From Nitrosomonadales bacterium (GTDB lineage: Bacteria > Pseudomonadota > Gammaproteobacteria > Burkholderiales > Gallionellaceae), in NCBI GenBank assembly GCA_025408405.1, contig JANYJE010000004.1, forward strand, positions 20,204-84,203: a stretch of DNA of 64,000 bases, read 5' to 3'. A model generated the notes under the pieces. It was not told the origin of the DNA and did not search any database. It worked only from the letters and a program-made list of their open reading frames with translations. Of the stretch, positions 37,702-47,321 are shown in pieces; within the stretch, counting starts at the first letter, position 1; every line of letters starts with the position of its first letter. A program made the position numbers and the translations under genes.

Positions 37702-37909
37702 CGTGTTGTCCTGCACAGGCTTAGCTTTAGTGTTGCGTGCCTATGCAGGAATTGGGTTGGTGTGCAAAAGTGACGAGATTATAACCCAGCGCAGGCGCGC
37801 GTAAGTGAGAGCCGCTTGCCTTACGGTAATCAGCTGGCGGCATGTATATTCGGCTTCTGGGTTAGGTGCAAAATAGCAAGGCCTGCTGGCCTTGCAGGCA
37901 AGCGCGGGG

Positions 37910-38230
37910 CTATTCCTTGGGCAGGGCCAGAATATAGCGGGCAATTGCCTTTATATCGGCGTCGCCCACGGTGACGGATGCAGGCATTTTGGCATCGCCC
38001 CAGGTGCCGCTTCCACCATTGCGAATTACACCGATCAAATAGGCTTCGGCGTCCGGGCGGTCCTGGTACATGATGGCAATGCTCCTCCAGGGAGGGCCCA
38101 TGATTTTCTTGTCCAGGGAATGGCATGAAGTGCACATGTGTTTTTGGGCCAAGGCATAACCATCTTCGGCAAAGGCGTTGCCGCCCAGGGAAAAACAGGC
38201 TGCCAGCACCAAGATGTATTTGTTTTTCAT
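37910..38230 (-). CDS. class I c-type cytochrome
   Basis: A 106-residue periplasmic monohaem cytochrome. A signal peptide (MKNKYILVLAACFSLGGNAFA) is followed by the haem-binding motif CTSCH near residue 33 and a Met axial ligand, probably in DAKMPAS near residue 81. Size matches cytochrome c-551/c8 electron carriers. It is alone, on the minus strand, divergent from yebC. The redox partner is not evident. Periplasmic electron transfer is the safe role. Confidence 0.9.
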   Translation of the reverse strand: MKNKYILVLAACFSLGGNAFAEDGYALAQKHMCTSCHSLDKKIMGPPWRSIAIMYQDRPDAEAYLIGVIRNGGSGTWGDAKMPASVTVGDADIKAIARYILALPKE

Positions 38231-38431
38231 GGGCGGAATAAAAAATTTAAAGGGCGATTCTAATCGCGATTAGCGTTCGCGGATATTGTTATAGATCAAA
38301 CAAGTGGCCGAGCTTACGCCTGCATGGCAGATTCAGTATTTTGGGTTGGCTGCCCCAGTAATGTTAATATCCGCCCTGTTTTTAATTGTGAATTCGTCGC
38401 GCATGGCGCGCGGATGGTAACGGAGAGCGTT

Positions 38432-39157
38432 ATGGCAGGACATAGCAAATGGGCCAATATTCAGCATCGCAAAGGCAAGCAGGACGCCAAGCGCGGCAAG
38501 ATATTCACGCGGCTGATCAAGGAAATTACCGTGGCTGCGCGACTGGGGGATAGCGACCCGGCGGGTAACCCGCGTTTGCGCCTGGCGATGGAAAAGGCCT
38601 ACGAACAAAATATGCCGAAAGACAACGTGGAGCGCGCAATCAAGCGCGGCAGCGGTGAGCTGGAAGGGGCGGATTACATCGAGCTGCGCTATGAGGGTTA
38701 TGGCATCAATGGTGCGGCGGTGATGGTGGACTGCATGACCGACAACAAGACGCGCACTGTGGCGGATGTGCGCCATGCCTTCACCAAATTCGGCGGCAAC
38801 CTGGGCACCGATGGCTCGGTGGCCTTTATGTTCAAGCATTGCGGGCAGATGATATTTGCGCCGGGCATCGATGAAGATGCCTTGATGGAAGTGGCGCTGG
38901 ATGCGGGTGCGGAAGACATCGTCACGAACGACGACGGCAGTGTCGAGGTAATTACCGGGCCGCACGATTTCATGGATGTGAAGCAGCGTCTGGAAGCGGC
39001 GGGCTTCAAGGCGGAGATGGCCGAGGTCACCATGAAGCCTGCCAACGAAGTGGTATTTAGCGGCGACGATGCGGTGAAGATGCAAAAGCTGCTGGATGCG
39101 CTGGAAAGCCTGGATGATGTGCAGGAAGTGTATACCAACGCGGTGATCGAAGAGTGA
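38432..39157 (+). CDS. yebC: YebC/PmpR-family protein
   Basis: A 241-residue member of the TACO1/YebC family, which acts in translation of difficult sequences or as a DNA-binding regulator. ATG 38432 gives the standard opening [18 protein letters not shown]; the frame is open earlier but unlike homologues. It directly precedes ruvCAB, its usual place. A tandem-unit hairpin element follows its stop within 7 bases. Confidence 0.95.
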   Translation: MAGHSKWANIQHRKGKQDAKRGKIFTRLIKEITVAARLGDSDPAGNPRLRLAMEKAYEQNMPKDNVERAIKRGSGELEGADYIELRYEGYGINGAAVMVDCMTDNKTRTVADVRHAFTKFGGNLGTDGSVAFMFKHCGQMIFAPGIDEDALMEVALDAGAEDIVTNDDGSVEVITGPHDFMDVKQRLEAAGFKAEMAEVTMKPANEVVFSGDDAVKMQKLLDALESLDDVQEVYTNAVIEE

Positions 39158-39163
39158 AGAGCA

Positions 39164-39274
39164 GGATTGAGGAGCGAGGATTGAGGAGTGAGGGGCGTGG
39201 CTTGAGGCGCGCGGGGTAACCCCTTCGATGCGCCATGCCGACCAACTCAATCCTGAATTCTAAATCCTCAATCC
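39164..39274. repeat. GAGGATT-unit hairpin element overlapping the ruvC start
   Basis: Left arm 39164-39193 is built from GGATTGAGGA-type units; right arm 39246-39274 (CTCAATCCT...CCTCAATCC) is its imperfect reverse complement, with about 22 of 29 positions matching by eye. The loop has a smaller stem (GGGG...CCCC). The ATG of ruvC (39235) lies in the loop, and the right arm is translated. It is the same family as 59359-59439. Confidence 0.7.
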
Positions 39275-39789
39275 GCATTTTAGGTATCGATCCCGGTCTG
39301 CGTGTCACGGGTTTTGGAGTTATAGACAAAGTGGGGCAAAAGCTCAGCTATGTGGCCAGCGGTTGTATCAAGACGCCGGCGGGCGAGTTGCCGCCGCGCC
39401 TGAAGGTGATACTCGATTCGCTGGTAGAGGTGATAGCCACCTATCAGCCACAGCAGGTGGCGGTAGAGAAAGTTTTCGTCAACGTGAACCCGCAATCAAC
39501 CCTGTTGCTGGGACAGGCCAGGGGGGCTGCAATTTGCGCGGCGGTGTTGGCCAATCTGCCGGTGGCGGAATACACCGCCTTGCAGGTGAAACAGGCGGTG
39601 GTGGGCAACGGTCACGCCGACAAGGAGCAGGTGCAGGACATGGTGCAGCGCCTGTTGGCCCTGTCCGGCAAGCCGGGGGCGGATGCGGCAGACGCCTTGG
39701 CCTGTGCCATCTGCCACGCGCATGGCGGCATGGGGCTGGGAAAAATGTCGACTAAGGGCTTACGCGTAAAAAATGGCAGGTTAGTGTGA
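39235..39789 (+). CDS. ruvC: crossover junction endodeoxyribonuclease RuvC
   Basis: Holliday junction resolvase, 184 residues, acting with RuvAB. Catalytic acids are visible in [22 protein letters not shown] and [16 protein letters not shown]. Homologues normally start about three residues before ILGIDPG; here the only ATG upstream gives 14 extra residues ([14 protein letters not shown]) that are read from the right arm of the hairpin element. No other ATG or GTG lies close to ILGIDPG, so the extension appears real or an unusual start is used. It lies 10 bases before ruvA. Confidence 0.92.
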   Translation: MPTNSILNSKSSIRILGIDPGLRVTGFGVIDKVGQKLSYVASGCIKTPAGELPPRLKVILDSLVEVIATYQPQQVAVEKVFVNVNPQSTLLLGQARGAAICAAVLANLPVAEYTALQVKQAVVGNGHADKEQVQDMVQRLLALSGKPGADAADALACAICHAHGGMGLGKMSTKGLRVKNGRLV

Positions 39790-39799
39790 GGAAGTAAAA

Positions 39800-40372
39800 A
39801 TGATAGGTCGTTTAAACGGCATCCTGCTGGAAAAAAATCCGCCGCAAATCCTGCTCGACGTGCAGGGTGTGGGCTATGAGGTGGATGTGCCGATGAGCAC
39901 GTTTTACAATCTGCCCGGGCTGAATGAGAAGGTTATGCTGCATACCTATATGGTGGTGCGCGAGGACGCGCAACTATTGTATGGCTTCGGCTCGGTCGAC
40001 GAGCGCGCGGCATTCCGCCAGTTGCTCAAGATCAGCGGTGTGGGCCCCAAGCTGGCACTGTCGGTGCTGTCCGGCTTGAGCCTGGCTGATCTGGCGGCCG
40101 CAGTGGAGAACAAGGATGCCGGGCGTTTGACCAAGATACCCGGGGTCGGCAAGAAAACTGCAGAGCGGCTGTTGCTGGAGTTGCAAGGCAAGTTTGCAGT
40201 GGTGGCCGGCGCTCGCACCACGGCATCTGCGCACAGCGCCGATGTGGTCAACGCGTTGCTCGCCCTGGGCTACAACGACAAGGAAGCGGACTGGGCCGCC
40301 AAACAATTGGCCGCCGATGTCGGCGTGTCGGACGGCATCCGCCAGGCACTTAAATTACTATCCAAAGCATGA
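39800..40372 (+). CDS. ruvA: Holliday junction branch migration protein RuvA
   Basis: A 190-residue junction-recognition subunit. It has the N-terminal OB fold ([21 protein letters not shown]), two helix-hairpin-helix motifs ([19 protein letters not shown] and [19 protein letters not shown]) and a C-terminal RuvB-binding domain ([16 protein letters not shown]). It overlaps ruvB by 4 bases, so RuvA and RuvB are translationally coupled. Confidence 0.97.
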   Translation: MIGRLNGILLEKNPPQILLDVQGVGYEVDVPMSTFYNLPGLNEKVMLHTYMVVREDAQLLYGFGSVDERAAFRQLLKISGVGPKLALSVLSGLSLADLAAAVENKDAGRLTKIPGVGKKTAERLLLELQGKFAVVAGARTTASAHSADVVNALLALGYNDKEADWAAKQLAADVGVSDGIRQALKLLSKA

Positions 40373-41421
40373 TCCAACACGACAACCTGAGCGCTAACCG
40401 CGTGATTTCCCCCGCTGCAATTTCGCCGCAGGAGGAAGCGCTGGAGCGCGCATTGCGCCCCAAACATCTGGATGAATATGTAGGCCAGGAAAAAATTCGC
40501 GGGCAGCTGGAAATTTTCATCGAGGCTGCGCGCAAGCGCAAAGAGCCGCTCGATCACGTGCTGTTGTTCGGGCCGCCCGGTCTGGGCAAGACCACCTTGG
40601 CCCACATCATCTCGCGCGAGATGGGGGTCAATCTGCGCCAGACTTCGGGGCCGGTGCTGGAGCGCGCAGGCGATCTGGCGGCGCTGCTCACTAACCTCGA
40701 ACCCAATGACGTGCTGTTTATCGACGAGATCCACCGCCTCTCTCCCGTGGTGGAGGAAATCCTCTACCCCGCGCTGGAGGACTACCAGATCGACATCATG
40801 ATAGGCGAGGGGCCGGCGGCGCGTTCGGTCAAGCTCGACCTGCCCCCGTTCACCCTGGTGGGGGCGACGACGCGCGCCGGCATGCTGACCAACCCGCTGC
40901 GCGACCGTTTCGGCATCGTGGCGCGCCTGGAGTTTTACACCGCCGACGAGTTGCAGCGTATTGTGACGCGCTCCGCCGCATTGCTGGAGCTGCCGATCTC
41001 ACCCGACGGTGCGCTGGAAATCGCCAAGCGTTCGCGCGGCACGCCGCGCATTGCCAACCGTTTGTTGCGCCGCGTACGTGACTATGCCGATGTGCGCGCC
41101 GACGGCGAGGCGACGCGCGCCGTGGCGGATGCTGCACTCACCATGCTGGACGTGGATGTACAGGGGCTGGATGTGATGGACAGGAAGCTGCTGCTGACGG
41201 TGATCGAAAAATTCGGCGGCGGCCCGGTAGGCGTGGATAACCTGGCGGCGGCCATCGGCGAGGAGCGCGACACGATTGAAGACGTGCTGGAACCGTATTT
41301 GATCCAGCAGGGCTACCTGCACCGCACCCCGCGCGGCCGCATGGCAACCGCCAATGCCTACCAGCATTTCGGTCTGACACAGCCGCGCAATGTGCACAAC
41401 AAGGAGTTGTGGGATGAGTAA
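40369..41421 (+). CDS. ruvB: Holliday junction branch migration helicase RuvB
   Basis: AAA+ motor that drives branch migration with RuvA. The 350 residues include Walker [13 protein letters not shown], Walker [16 protein letters not shown], sensor [18 protein letters not shown] with its Arg finger, and the C-terminal winged helix ([17 protein letters not shown]). The 3' end overlaps ybgC by 8 bases. Confidence 0.98.
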   Translation: MIQHDNLSANRVISPAAISPQEEALERALRPKHLDEYVGQEKIRGQLEIFIEAARKRKEPLDHVLLFGPPGLGKTTLAHIISREMGVNLRQTSGPVLERAGDLAALLTNLEPNDVLFIDEIHRLSPVVEEILYPALEDYQIDIMIGEGPAARSVKLDLPPFTLVGATTRAGMLTNPLRDRFGIVARLEFYTADELQRIVTRSAALLELPISPDGALEIAKRSRGTPRIANRLLRRVRDYADVRADGEATRAVADAALTMLDVDVQGLDVMDRKLLLTVIEKFGGGPVGVDNLAAAIGEERDTIEDVLEPYLIQQGYLHRTPRGRMATANAYQHFGLTQPRNVHNKELWDE

Positions 41422-41824
41422 GCGCCATCACGTGTTTGCGCTGCCGGTACGTGTTTACTTCCAGGATACAGATGCCGGCGGCGTGGTTTATCACGCCAGC
41501 TATGTGAACTTTATGGAGCGGGCGCGGACTGAGTGGTTGCGCAGCTTTGGCTACAGCAATGCGGGCTTGATGAAAGAGCTGGGTGTCGTGTTCGTGGTGC
41601 GCTCGCTCAAGATGGAATATCTACGGCCCGCCTTGCTGGACGATATGTTGACGGTGACCGCGCAGATCAAGGAGCTGGGGCGCAGCCGCATTGCGGTGCA
41701 TCAGACGGTGGTGCGCGGCGAAGATAAACTGGTCGAGGCTGAAATTCATCTGGTGTGTGTGACACTGGAAAATTTCAAGCCGGTGAGCGTGCCGGAAGTA
41801 TTGCGCGAACAGTGGAAAGAATAA
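41414..41824 (+). CDS. ybgC: Tol-Pal system acyl-CoA thioesterase
   Basis: A 136-residue hotdog-fold thioesterase, first gene of the tol operon. ATG 41414 lies inside the ruvB end and gives the normal opening; the active-site segment is [28 protein letters not shown], split here as [16 protein letters not shown] with the catalytic Asp. It hydrolyses short-chain acyl-CoAs in some species; its job in Tol-Pal is unsettled. It precedes tolQ by 9 bases. Confidence 0.93.
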   Translation: MSKRHHVFALPVRVYFQDTDAGGVVYHASYVNFMERARTEWLRSFGYSNAGLMKELGVVFVVRSLKMEYLRPALLDDMLTVTAQIKELGRSRIAVHQTVVRGEDKLVEAEIHLVCVTLENFKPVSVPEVLREQWKE

Positions 41825-41833
41825 AGGACGCAT

Positions 41834-42508
41834 ATGGAAGTGACTCATGATTTATCGTTTGTTCCCCTGATCCAGAACGCCAGTTTTCTGGTGCAGATGG
41901 TGATGGGTTTGTTGTTGCTGGTTTCGCTGATGTCGTGGTGGTATATCTTTCTCAAGATGTTTGCCATACGCCAGGCCAGGAATCAGAGCGATGCCTTTGA
42001 AGAGGCGTTCTGGGCGAACCCGGACCTCAACAGGTTGTATAAGGAATATCTTAACGACAGCGATACGGCAGGCAGTCTGGAACGCATATTTGCAGCCGGC
42101 TATGCCGAATTCGTGAAGCTGAAGAAGAAGCCTGGCGTGGATAATACGGATGTGATGGATGGCACGCGCCGCGCCATGCGCGCCACTTACCAGCGCGAGA
42201 TGGATGCGCTGGAGTCGCACCTGTCTTTTCTGGCGACGGTGGGCTCGGTGAGTCCCTATGTAGGGCTGTTTGGCACAGTGTGGGGCATTATGAATGCCTT
42301 CCGCGGTTTGGCCAATGTCGGTCAGGCCACCCTGGCGCACGTCGCGCCCGGCATTGCCGAAGCGCTGGTGGCTACGGCGATGGGCTTGTTTGCGGCGATT
42401 CCGGCGGTAGTGGCATACAACCGCTACGCACACGATACGGTGCGCCTGTCTTCGCGTTTCGAAAGCTTTATGGAAGAATTTTCCAACGTATTGCAACGCC
42501 AGCCATGA
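41834..42508 (+). CDS. tolQ: Tol-Pal system protein TolQ
   Basis: Inner-membrane proton-channel subunit of the TolQR motor. The 224 residues have three membrane helices (about 18-40, 130-160 and 170-200), with the conserved ATVGSVSPYVGLFGTVWGIM segment and AEALVATAMGLFAAIPAVVAYN. It belongs to the MotA/TolQ/ExbB family, and the tol context excludes ExbB. It is followed by a 90-base gap before tolR that holds only an implausible 33-codon frame. Confidence 0.96.
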   Translation: MEVTHDLSFVPLIQNASFLVQMVMGLLLLVSLMSWWYIFLKMFAIRQARNQSDAFEEAFWANPDLNRLYKEYLNDSDTAGSLERIFAAGYAEFVKLKKKPGVDNTDVMDGTRRAMRATYQREMDALESHLSFLATVGSVSPYVGLFGTVWGIMNAFRGLANVGQATLAHVAPGIAEALVATAMGLFAAIPAVVAYNRYAHDTVRLSSRFESFMEEFSNVLQRQP

Positions 42509-42598
42509 AACACTTCTTCGAACCTGATGCGGGGCCGATCTGCTGCGTTGCGCACGCCTTGCACCCCATCCTGCTGGTGACGGCCTGGAGTGGTGATC

Positions 42599-43015
42599 AT
42601 GCATAATCGTCGCAACGCTCTTAGGCCCATGAGCCAGATTAACGTCGTGCCTTATATCGACGTGATGCTGGTGTTGCTGGTGATCTTCATGATTACGGCG
42701 CCGCTGATGAATCCCGGGCAGATTGACCTGCCCAGCGTGGGCAAGTCGCTGGCTCCCCCGCTAGCGCCACTGGAGCTGATTATCAAAAAAGATGCCACAC
42801 TGGCCTTGAATGACCGCAGCCAAGGGGGCGGGGAGCGGGTGGTCACGCGCGAAGAGTTGCTGGCGTTGCTGAAACAAAAGCAGGAAATAAATTCGCAGCA
42901 GGCCGTGGTAATTTCTGCCGACAAGAATGTGCGTTATGAAGAAGTCATTAAAGTGATGGATATGCTGCAGCAGCAGAACATCAAAAAAGTTGGCCTGCTT
43001 GCCAGAACCCGGTAA
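42599..43015 (+). CDS. tolR: Tol-Pal system protein TolR
   Basis: A 138-residue ExbD/TolR protein with one N-terminal helix. ATG 42599 is chosen because CTGGAG then sits 8 bases upstream; the GTG at 42590 is an alternative. The proton-relay Asp is in INVVPYIDVMLVLLVIFM. The periplasmic domain ends LQQQNIKKVGLLAR. It works with TolQ to energise TolA. Confidence 0.94.
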   Translation: MHNRRNALRPMSQINVVPYIDVMLVLLVIFMITAPLMNPGQIDLPSVGKSLAPPLAPLELIIKKDATLALNDRSQGGGERVVTREELLALLKQKQEINSQQAVVISADKNVRYEEVIKVMDMLQQQNIKKVGLLARTR

Positions 43016-43017
43016 GC

Positions 43018-43761
43018 ATGAGCACGTTGACCTATCCGGAACCGTATAAAATTTCTGCAGGGGCGCTGGCGCTGCTGGTGCATGGTGTCTTTTTTACCTT
43101 GCTGTATTTTGGCTTTAGCTGGCAAATGCAGCCCCCGCAAGGCATGGTGGTGGACATCTGGGAAAACCTGCCGCAGCACGAAGAACCCGCACCCGCAGCA
43201 GCGGAGCCGGCACGCGCGGAACAGCCCGCGCCGCCCAGGGTGGAGGTGAAGCCTGCGCCGGCCAGGGCTGAGATCGATGTGCCGGTAAAGAAAAAAGTTA
43301 AGAAAAAGAAAAAAGAAGAAAAAGATGAGGTAATCGCCAAGCTGACGCCCAAGCAGCTGGCGGCGCAGAAGGCGGCGTATGCCAAGCGCCTGCAGCAGGA
43401 GAGTGAGCAGCAGGCAAGGGAAGCGGAGCGGCAGGCCCAAGCGCAGGCGCAGGCGGCCGCGACGGGACGAATGGTAGACGAGTATGTTGCCAAGATCAGC
43501 GCCAAGATACGCCGCAATATTGTCGCGCCACCGGGCGTTTCCAGCAAAATCAGGGCTGAGTTCGACGTGACGCTGCTGCCGGGTGGGCTGGTGCTGGAAA
43601 GCGAGTTGACCATGACCAGATCCAGTGGCAACAATGCTTATGACAGCGCGGTGGAGCGCGCTATTTTAAAATCGCAGCCGTTGCCGTTGCCGCCCGATGC
43701 GGCGCTGTTTAATCGGTTTCGCGATTTGCACCTGAAATTCAGCCCAGACCAGGGTAATTGA
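43018..43761 (+). CDS. tolA: cell envelope integrity protein TolA
   Basis: A 247-residue transducer linking TolQR to TolB-Pal. One membrane helix (about 14-33) precedes a proline- and lysine-rich stretch including KKKVKKKKKEEKDE, a charged Ala/Gln-rich helix (about 115-150) and a C-terminal TonB/TolA-like domain (about 155-245). The helical region is much shorter than in E. coli TolA, as is usual in betaproteobacteria. It starts 2 bases after tolR. Confidence 0.9.
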   Translation: MSTLTYPEPYKISAGALALLVHGVFFTLLYFGFSWQMQPPQGMVVDIWENLPQHEEPAPAAAEPARAEQPAPPRVEVKPAPARAEIDVPVKKKVKKKKKEEKDEVIAKLTPKQLAAQKAAYAKRLQQESEQQAREAERQAQAQAQAAATGRMVDEYVAKISAKIRRNIVAPPGVSSKIRAEFDVTLLPGGLVLESELTMTRSSGNNAYDSAVERAILKSQPLPLPPDAALFNRFRDLHLKFSPDQGN

Positions 43762-43774
43762 GGAAGAGATATTT

Positions 43775-45034
43775 ATGATTTTGCGTTTTTTGAGTTCCGT
43801 AATTTTGTTGTGCGTGGTGATGTCTGCGCACGCAACTTTGAATATCGAAATTGTCGGTGCCGGTGAGCACCAGATCCCGATCAGCATCGTGCCGTTCTCC
43901 GGTGAAGGCAAGCTCGCGCAGAGCATCAGCGCGGTCATCGCCAGTGATTTGAAACGCAGCGGGCTGTTTCGGCCGGTTGATGCGGCCGGCCGCGCACCGC
44001 ACGAACCGCAAGACGTGAAATTTGCCGATTGGGCGGGTGTGGATGCGCTGGCTATAGGCAGTGTGGTGGTGGGGGAAGATGGGCGCGTGGATGTGAAATT
44101 CCGCTTGTTTGACACGCTCAAACAAACCGAGTTGACCGGCCAGGCCGTGTCGGCCAAGAGCGACCAGATCCGCGCCATTGCCCATCACATCGCCGACATG
44201 ATCTACGAAAAATTTACCGGGGATGCGGGTGTATTCAGTACGCGTATCGCCTACATCAATCGTGAGGGCAAAACCAATCGGCTGGTGGTGGCGGATAGCG
44301 ATGGCTATGGCGAGCAGACGGTGCTATCGCTGAACGATTCAATCATGTCGCCGGCATGGTCACCCGATGGCAGCCATCTGGCCTATGTGACATTTGAGCA
44401 GGGACATGCGGTCACCTATGTGCAATCGCTGCTGATGCGCCAGCGCATGGTGCTGGCGGCGTTCCCGGGGAGCAACAGCGCGCCGGCATGGTCGCCGGAT
44501 GGCAAGCAGCTGGCCATTGTGCTGACGCGCGACGGCAGTTCCCAGATATATCTGATCCGTCCGGATGGTACAAACTTGAAACGCATTACGTTCAGCGATG
44601 CGATCGATACGGAGCCCAGCTTTTCACCGGACGGGCAGTTTTTGCTGTTTACCTCTGACCGTGGCGGCAGCGCACAGATTTACCGCATGCCGGTTGACGG
44701 TGGCTACGCCGAGCGCCTTACTTTCGAGGGAACGAATAATTTCTCGCCGCGCTACAGCCCGGACGGCAAAGGTTTTGTGTTCATGCACAGTGATGGCAAA
44801 CAATTTCTCATCGCAACCCAGGATTTTCAAACCCGGCAAATGCAGATCCTGACGGATGTGGGATGGGAGAAAAAACCCAGCTTTGCCCCCAATGGGAAGC
44901 TGGTTCTGTTTGCCACCGAAGCGCAGGGTCGTGGTATATTAGCGACCGTTTCTAGCGACGGCAGAGTAAAGCAAAAGATGATTCCGCAACACGGGGATAT
45001 TCGTGAGCCAACGTGGGGACCTTTTTTGAAGTGA
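43775..45034 (+). CDS. tolB: Tol-Pal system beta-propeller protein TolB
   Basis: A 419-residue periplasmic protein. A signal peptide (MILRFLSSVILLCVVMSAHA) and an N-terminal alpha/beta domain (about 22-160) are followed by a six-bladed WD-like propeller with repeated PAWSPDG and PSFSPDG motifs. The mature N-terminus (TLNIEIVGAGEHQIPI) is the strand that binds TolA or Pal. Size and order are standard. Confidence 0.96.
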   Translation: MILRFLSSVILLCVVMSAHATLNIEIVGAGEHQIPISIVPFSGEGKLAQSISAVIASDLKRSGLFRPVDAAGRAPHEPQDVKFADWAGVDALAIGSVVVGEDGRVDVKFRLFDTLKQTELTGQAVSAKSDQIRAIAHHIADMIYEKFTGDAGVFSTRIAYINREGKTNRLVVADSDGYGEQTVLSLNDSIMSPAWSPDGSHLAYVTFEQGHAVTYVQSLLMRQRMVLAAFPGSNSAPAWSPDGKQLAIVLTRDGSSQIYLIRPDGTNLKRITFSDAIDTEPSFSPDGQFLLFTSDRGGSAQIYRMPVDGGYAERLTFEGTNNFSPRYSPDGKGFVFMHSDGKQFLIATQDFQTRQMQILTDVGWEKKPSFAPNGKLVLFATEAQGRGILATVSSDGRVKQKMIPQHGDIREPTWGPFLK

Positions 45035-45056
45035 AATTATTGACTAGGGGAATATG

Positions 45057-45593
45057 ATGAAAAAACTAATCATGAGTGTGTTGCTGGTAAATTTACTGGC
45101 CGCCTGCGCCAGCGAAAAGCCAAAAGAGGTTGCGCCTGAGCCTGCAGCCAGTTCAACTGCCGCACCTGCAGTCGCTCCTGCCGCAGCCCAGGAAGCCGCA
45201 CCTGCAGTCGCTCCTGCCGCTGCAGTGGCTGACGAATTGAACGATGCCGGTAATGCCCTGTTGTCCGCGCGCAGCGCGTATTTCCCGTTTGACGTGGATG
45301 TGGTGCAGGCTGCAGATAAGCCTATGGTGCAGGCGCATGGCGAATACCTGGGCAAGCATGCCGAGCGCAAGGTGACTGTAGAAGGCAATTGCGATGAGCG
45401 CGGCAGCAGCGAGTACAACCTGGGTCTGGGTAACCGTCGTGCCAATAACGTGAAGAAAATGCTGGTACTGAGCGGCGCCAAGGCAGCACAGGTTAAAACT
45501 GTGAGCTTCGGCGAAGAAAAGCCCAAGGCAATTGGTCATGATGAGGCTGCCTGGTCGCAGAATCGTCGTGCTGATCTGAACTACGGCAAGTAA
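45057..45593 (+). CDS. pal: peptidoglycan-associated lipoprotein Pal
   Basis: An outer-membrane lipoprotein of 178 residues that binds peptidoglycan and TolB. The lipobox is LLAAC near residue 17. An Ala/Pro-rich linker contains a near-direct repeat (AAPAVAPAA twice), and the C-terminal OmpA-like domain has the peptidoglycan-binding VEGNCDERGSSEYNLGLGNRRA segment. ATG 45057 is preferred over 45054 for spacing from GGGG. Confidence 0.95.
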   Translation: MKKLIMSVLLVNLLAACASEKPKEVAPEPAASSTAAPAVAPAAAQEAAPAVAPAAAVADELNDAGNALLSARSAYFPFDVDVVQAADKPMVQAHGEYLGKHAERKVTVEGNCDERGSSEYNLGLGNRRANNVKKMLVLSGAKAAQVKTVSFGEEKPKAIGHDEAAWSQNRRADLNYGK

Positions 45594-45595
45594 GC

Positions 45596-46399
45596 ATGAA
45601 CAAGTTGCGCCTCTGGCTATTTGCCGGATTGTGCTTTGCTACAGCCCATGCATCGGCAGGGCTGTTTAGCGACGATGAGGCACGCAAGCAAATAGAACAG
45701 CTGGAGGCGCGGCTTTCCAGGCTGGAAGAAGGTTACAAGCAGCAAACCAGTTCTATGCTCGACCTGTTGTCGCAGGTGGAGACATTGAACCAAGAATTGC
45801 GCAAGTTGCGTGGCCAGAATGAAGAGCTGGTGCACAATTTGCAGGACGCGGAAAAGCGTCAAAAAGATTTTTATGTGGACCTGGATGCGCGCGTGCGCCG
45901 CTTTGAGACGACGGAGAGTGCGGCTCAACAGGCAACTGCGCAAGCAGCCGCGCAGCCTGCTGCAGTGCAGCAAGCTGCGCCCACCCCGGTAGCGGTTGCC
46001 AAGGCCGTTGTAGTAGACGCTCAGGCTGAAGAAAATTCCGCCTATGAGGAAGCCTATGGTTTTTACAAGGTGGCGAACTACGAAAAAGCGCTCGTGTCAT
46101 TCCGCGAATTTCTGAAGAAATTTCCCGACTCGGCACGTGTTCCCAACGTACATTATCTGATGGGGAACTCTTATTTTGCGCTGGATGATTACAAACGCAG
46201 CATTGCCAGTTATCAGGTGGTAGTCAGCAAGTTTGAATCAAATCCAAAAGTGCCGGATGCGTGGCTTAATATTGCCGGCTGCCAGCAGAAACTCAACGAT
46301 CTTCCTGCAGCCCGCAAAACGCTCAAGCTGCTGATTGCCAAGTATCCCGACAGTAAAGTCGCGGGCAAGGCCAAGAAGCGTCTCGCGGCACTCAAGTAA
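45596..46399 (+). CDS. cpoB: cell division coordinator CpoB (YbgF)
   Basis: A 267-residue periplasmic protein with a signal peptide (MNKLRLWLFAGLCFATAHASA), an N-terminal trimerising coiled coil (about 25-105) and C-terminal TPR repeats (about 145-265, for example YEKALVSFREFLKKFPDSARV). It coordinates peptidoglycan synthesis with Tol-Pal constriction. Its stop codon forms the left edge of an intergenic repeat element. Confidence 0.93.
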   Translation: MNKLRLWLFAGLCFATAHASAGLFSDDEARKQIEQLEARLSRLEEGYKQQTSSMLDLLSQVETLNQELRKLRGQNEELVHNLQDAEKRQKDFYVDLDARVRRFETTESAAQQATAQAAAQPAAVQQAAPTPVAVAKAVVVDAQAEENSAYEEAYGFYKVANYEKALVSFREFLKKFPDSARVPNVHYLMGNSYFALDDYKRSIASYQVVVSKFESNPKVPDAWLNIAGCQQKLNDLPAARKTLKLLIAKYPDSKVAGKAKKRLAALK

Positions 46400-46647
46400 T
46401 TCCAATCCACTTCATCGGTGACACTGCGTTGGTTTCCTCGCTTACTCCTGGTGGTACTCCTGATGCGGCTACTAGCCATCTGACCAAGCCGCTGAAGCGG
46501 CAAGTCATTGGTTATAGCCGTGCTGCATGCACGGTAGCTTCCGCCGCCCTCACGGACTTAACCTCGCTGGCTAGGTTAGCGGGCACCGCACGGCATATCC
46601 CTTGCGGGTACAGCCGCCTTGTTTCACCTTCGAATTGAAATCGGAAT
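46399..46647 (+). repeat. 249-base structured repeat with inverted ends (copy 1)
   Basis: The element fills the whole space between cpoB and queE. Its left end (ATTCCAATCCACTTCATCGG) and right end (CACCTTCGAATTGAAAT...GGAAT) are imperfect inverted repeats. Both ends, plus ACACTGCGTTGG, GCCGCCTTGTT and a CCGTGC/GCACGG hairpin, recur in opposite orientation at 48428-48552. The middle differs in length between copies. No open frame of interest is inside. Confidence 0.7.
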
Positions 46648-46652
46648 AGCCA

Positions 46653-47318
46653 ATGCCCATGTCATTTCACCACGCGAGCGAGTCGTTGCGCATCAGCGAA
46701 ATATTTTACTCATTGCAGGGCGAGACCAGCCGCGTTGGCCTGCCCACGGTATTTGTACGCCTGACCGGCTGTCCGTTGCGGTGTAGCTATTGCGACACCG
46801 CCTATGCGTTTAACGGCGGGAGCAGCATGACGCTGCAAGCCATCATGGACGAAGTGCGCCGCTATCCAACCCGCTATGTGACGGTCACCGGGGGCGAGCC
46901 GCTGGCACAGAAAAACTGCCTGCCATTGTTGCGAGCCTTGTGCGATGCCGGCTACCAGGTGTCGCTGGAAACAGGCGGTGCGCTGGATGTCAGTGCTGTG
47001 GACGAGCGTGTGATGAGAGTGGTGGATATCAAGACGCCGGCCTCGGGTGAGCAGGAAAAAAACCTGTGGAGTAATCTGGCGCTGCTCAATGCACATGATG
47101 AAATTAAATTTGTGCTGTGTGACGAGGCAGATTACACATGGGCGAAACAGGTCTTAAGCGAGCATGCTCTGGCAGATAAATGCGCGGTGCTGTTTTCGCC
47201 TGCACAGGGGCAGTTGTCAGCAACCGGTTTGGCGGACTGGATATTGCGCGACCAGCTGCCGGTGAGGATGCAGTTGCAGTTGCATAAAATTCTGTGGGGC
47301 AATGTGGCGGGGCGCTAG
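46653..47318 (+). CDS. queE: 7-carboxy-7-deazaguanine synthase
   Basis: Radical-SAM enzyme of queuosine/preQ0 synthesis that contracts carboxytetrahydropterin to CDG. The 221 residues contain the cluster motif CPLRCSYC (C-x3-C-x2-C), preceded by IFYSLQGETSRVGLPTVFVR and followed by VTVTGGEPLAQK. It is 3 bases before queC. No ribosome site is strong because the repeat ends 5 bases before the ATG. QueD and QueF are not in the window. Confidence 0.95.
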   Translation: MPMSFHHASESLRISEIFYSLQGETSRVGLPTVFVRLTGCPLRCSYCDTAYAFNGGSSMTLQAIMDEVRRYPTRYVTVTGGEPLAQKNCLPLLRALCDAGYQVSLETGGALDVSAVDERVMRVVDIKTPASGEQEKNLWSNLALLNAHDEIKFVLCDEADYTWAKQVLSEHALADKCAVLFSPAQGQLSATGLADWILRDQLPVRMQLQLHKILWGNVAGR

Positions 47319-47321
47319 GCT

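Noticed and set aside
39164..39274. Short tandem units as a CRISPR array
   Set aside because: The units are 7-10 bases, degenerate and mirrored in two arms, without spacers or cas genes.
42505..42606. 33-codon frame in the tolQ-tolR gap (MKHFFEPDAG...)
   Set aside because: No ribosome site of its own, unlikely composition, overlaps the tolR start; the gap shares only a CTGCTGCGTTGCG string with the region near 4450 and is probably non-coding.
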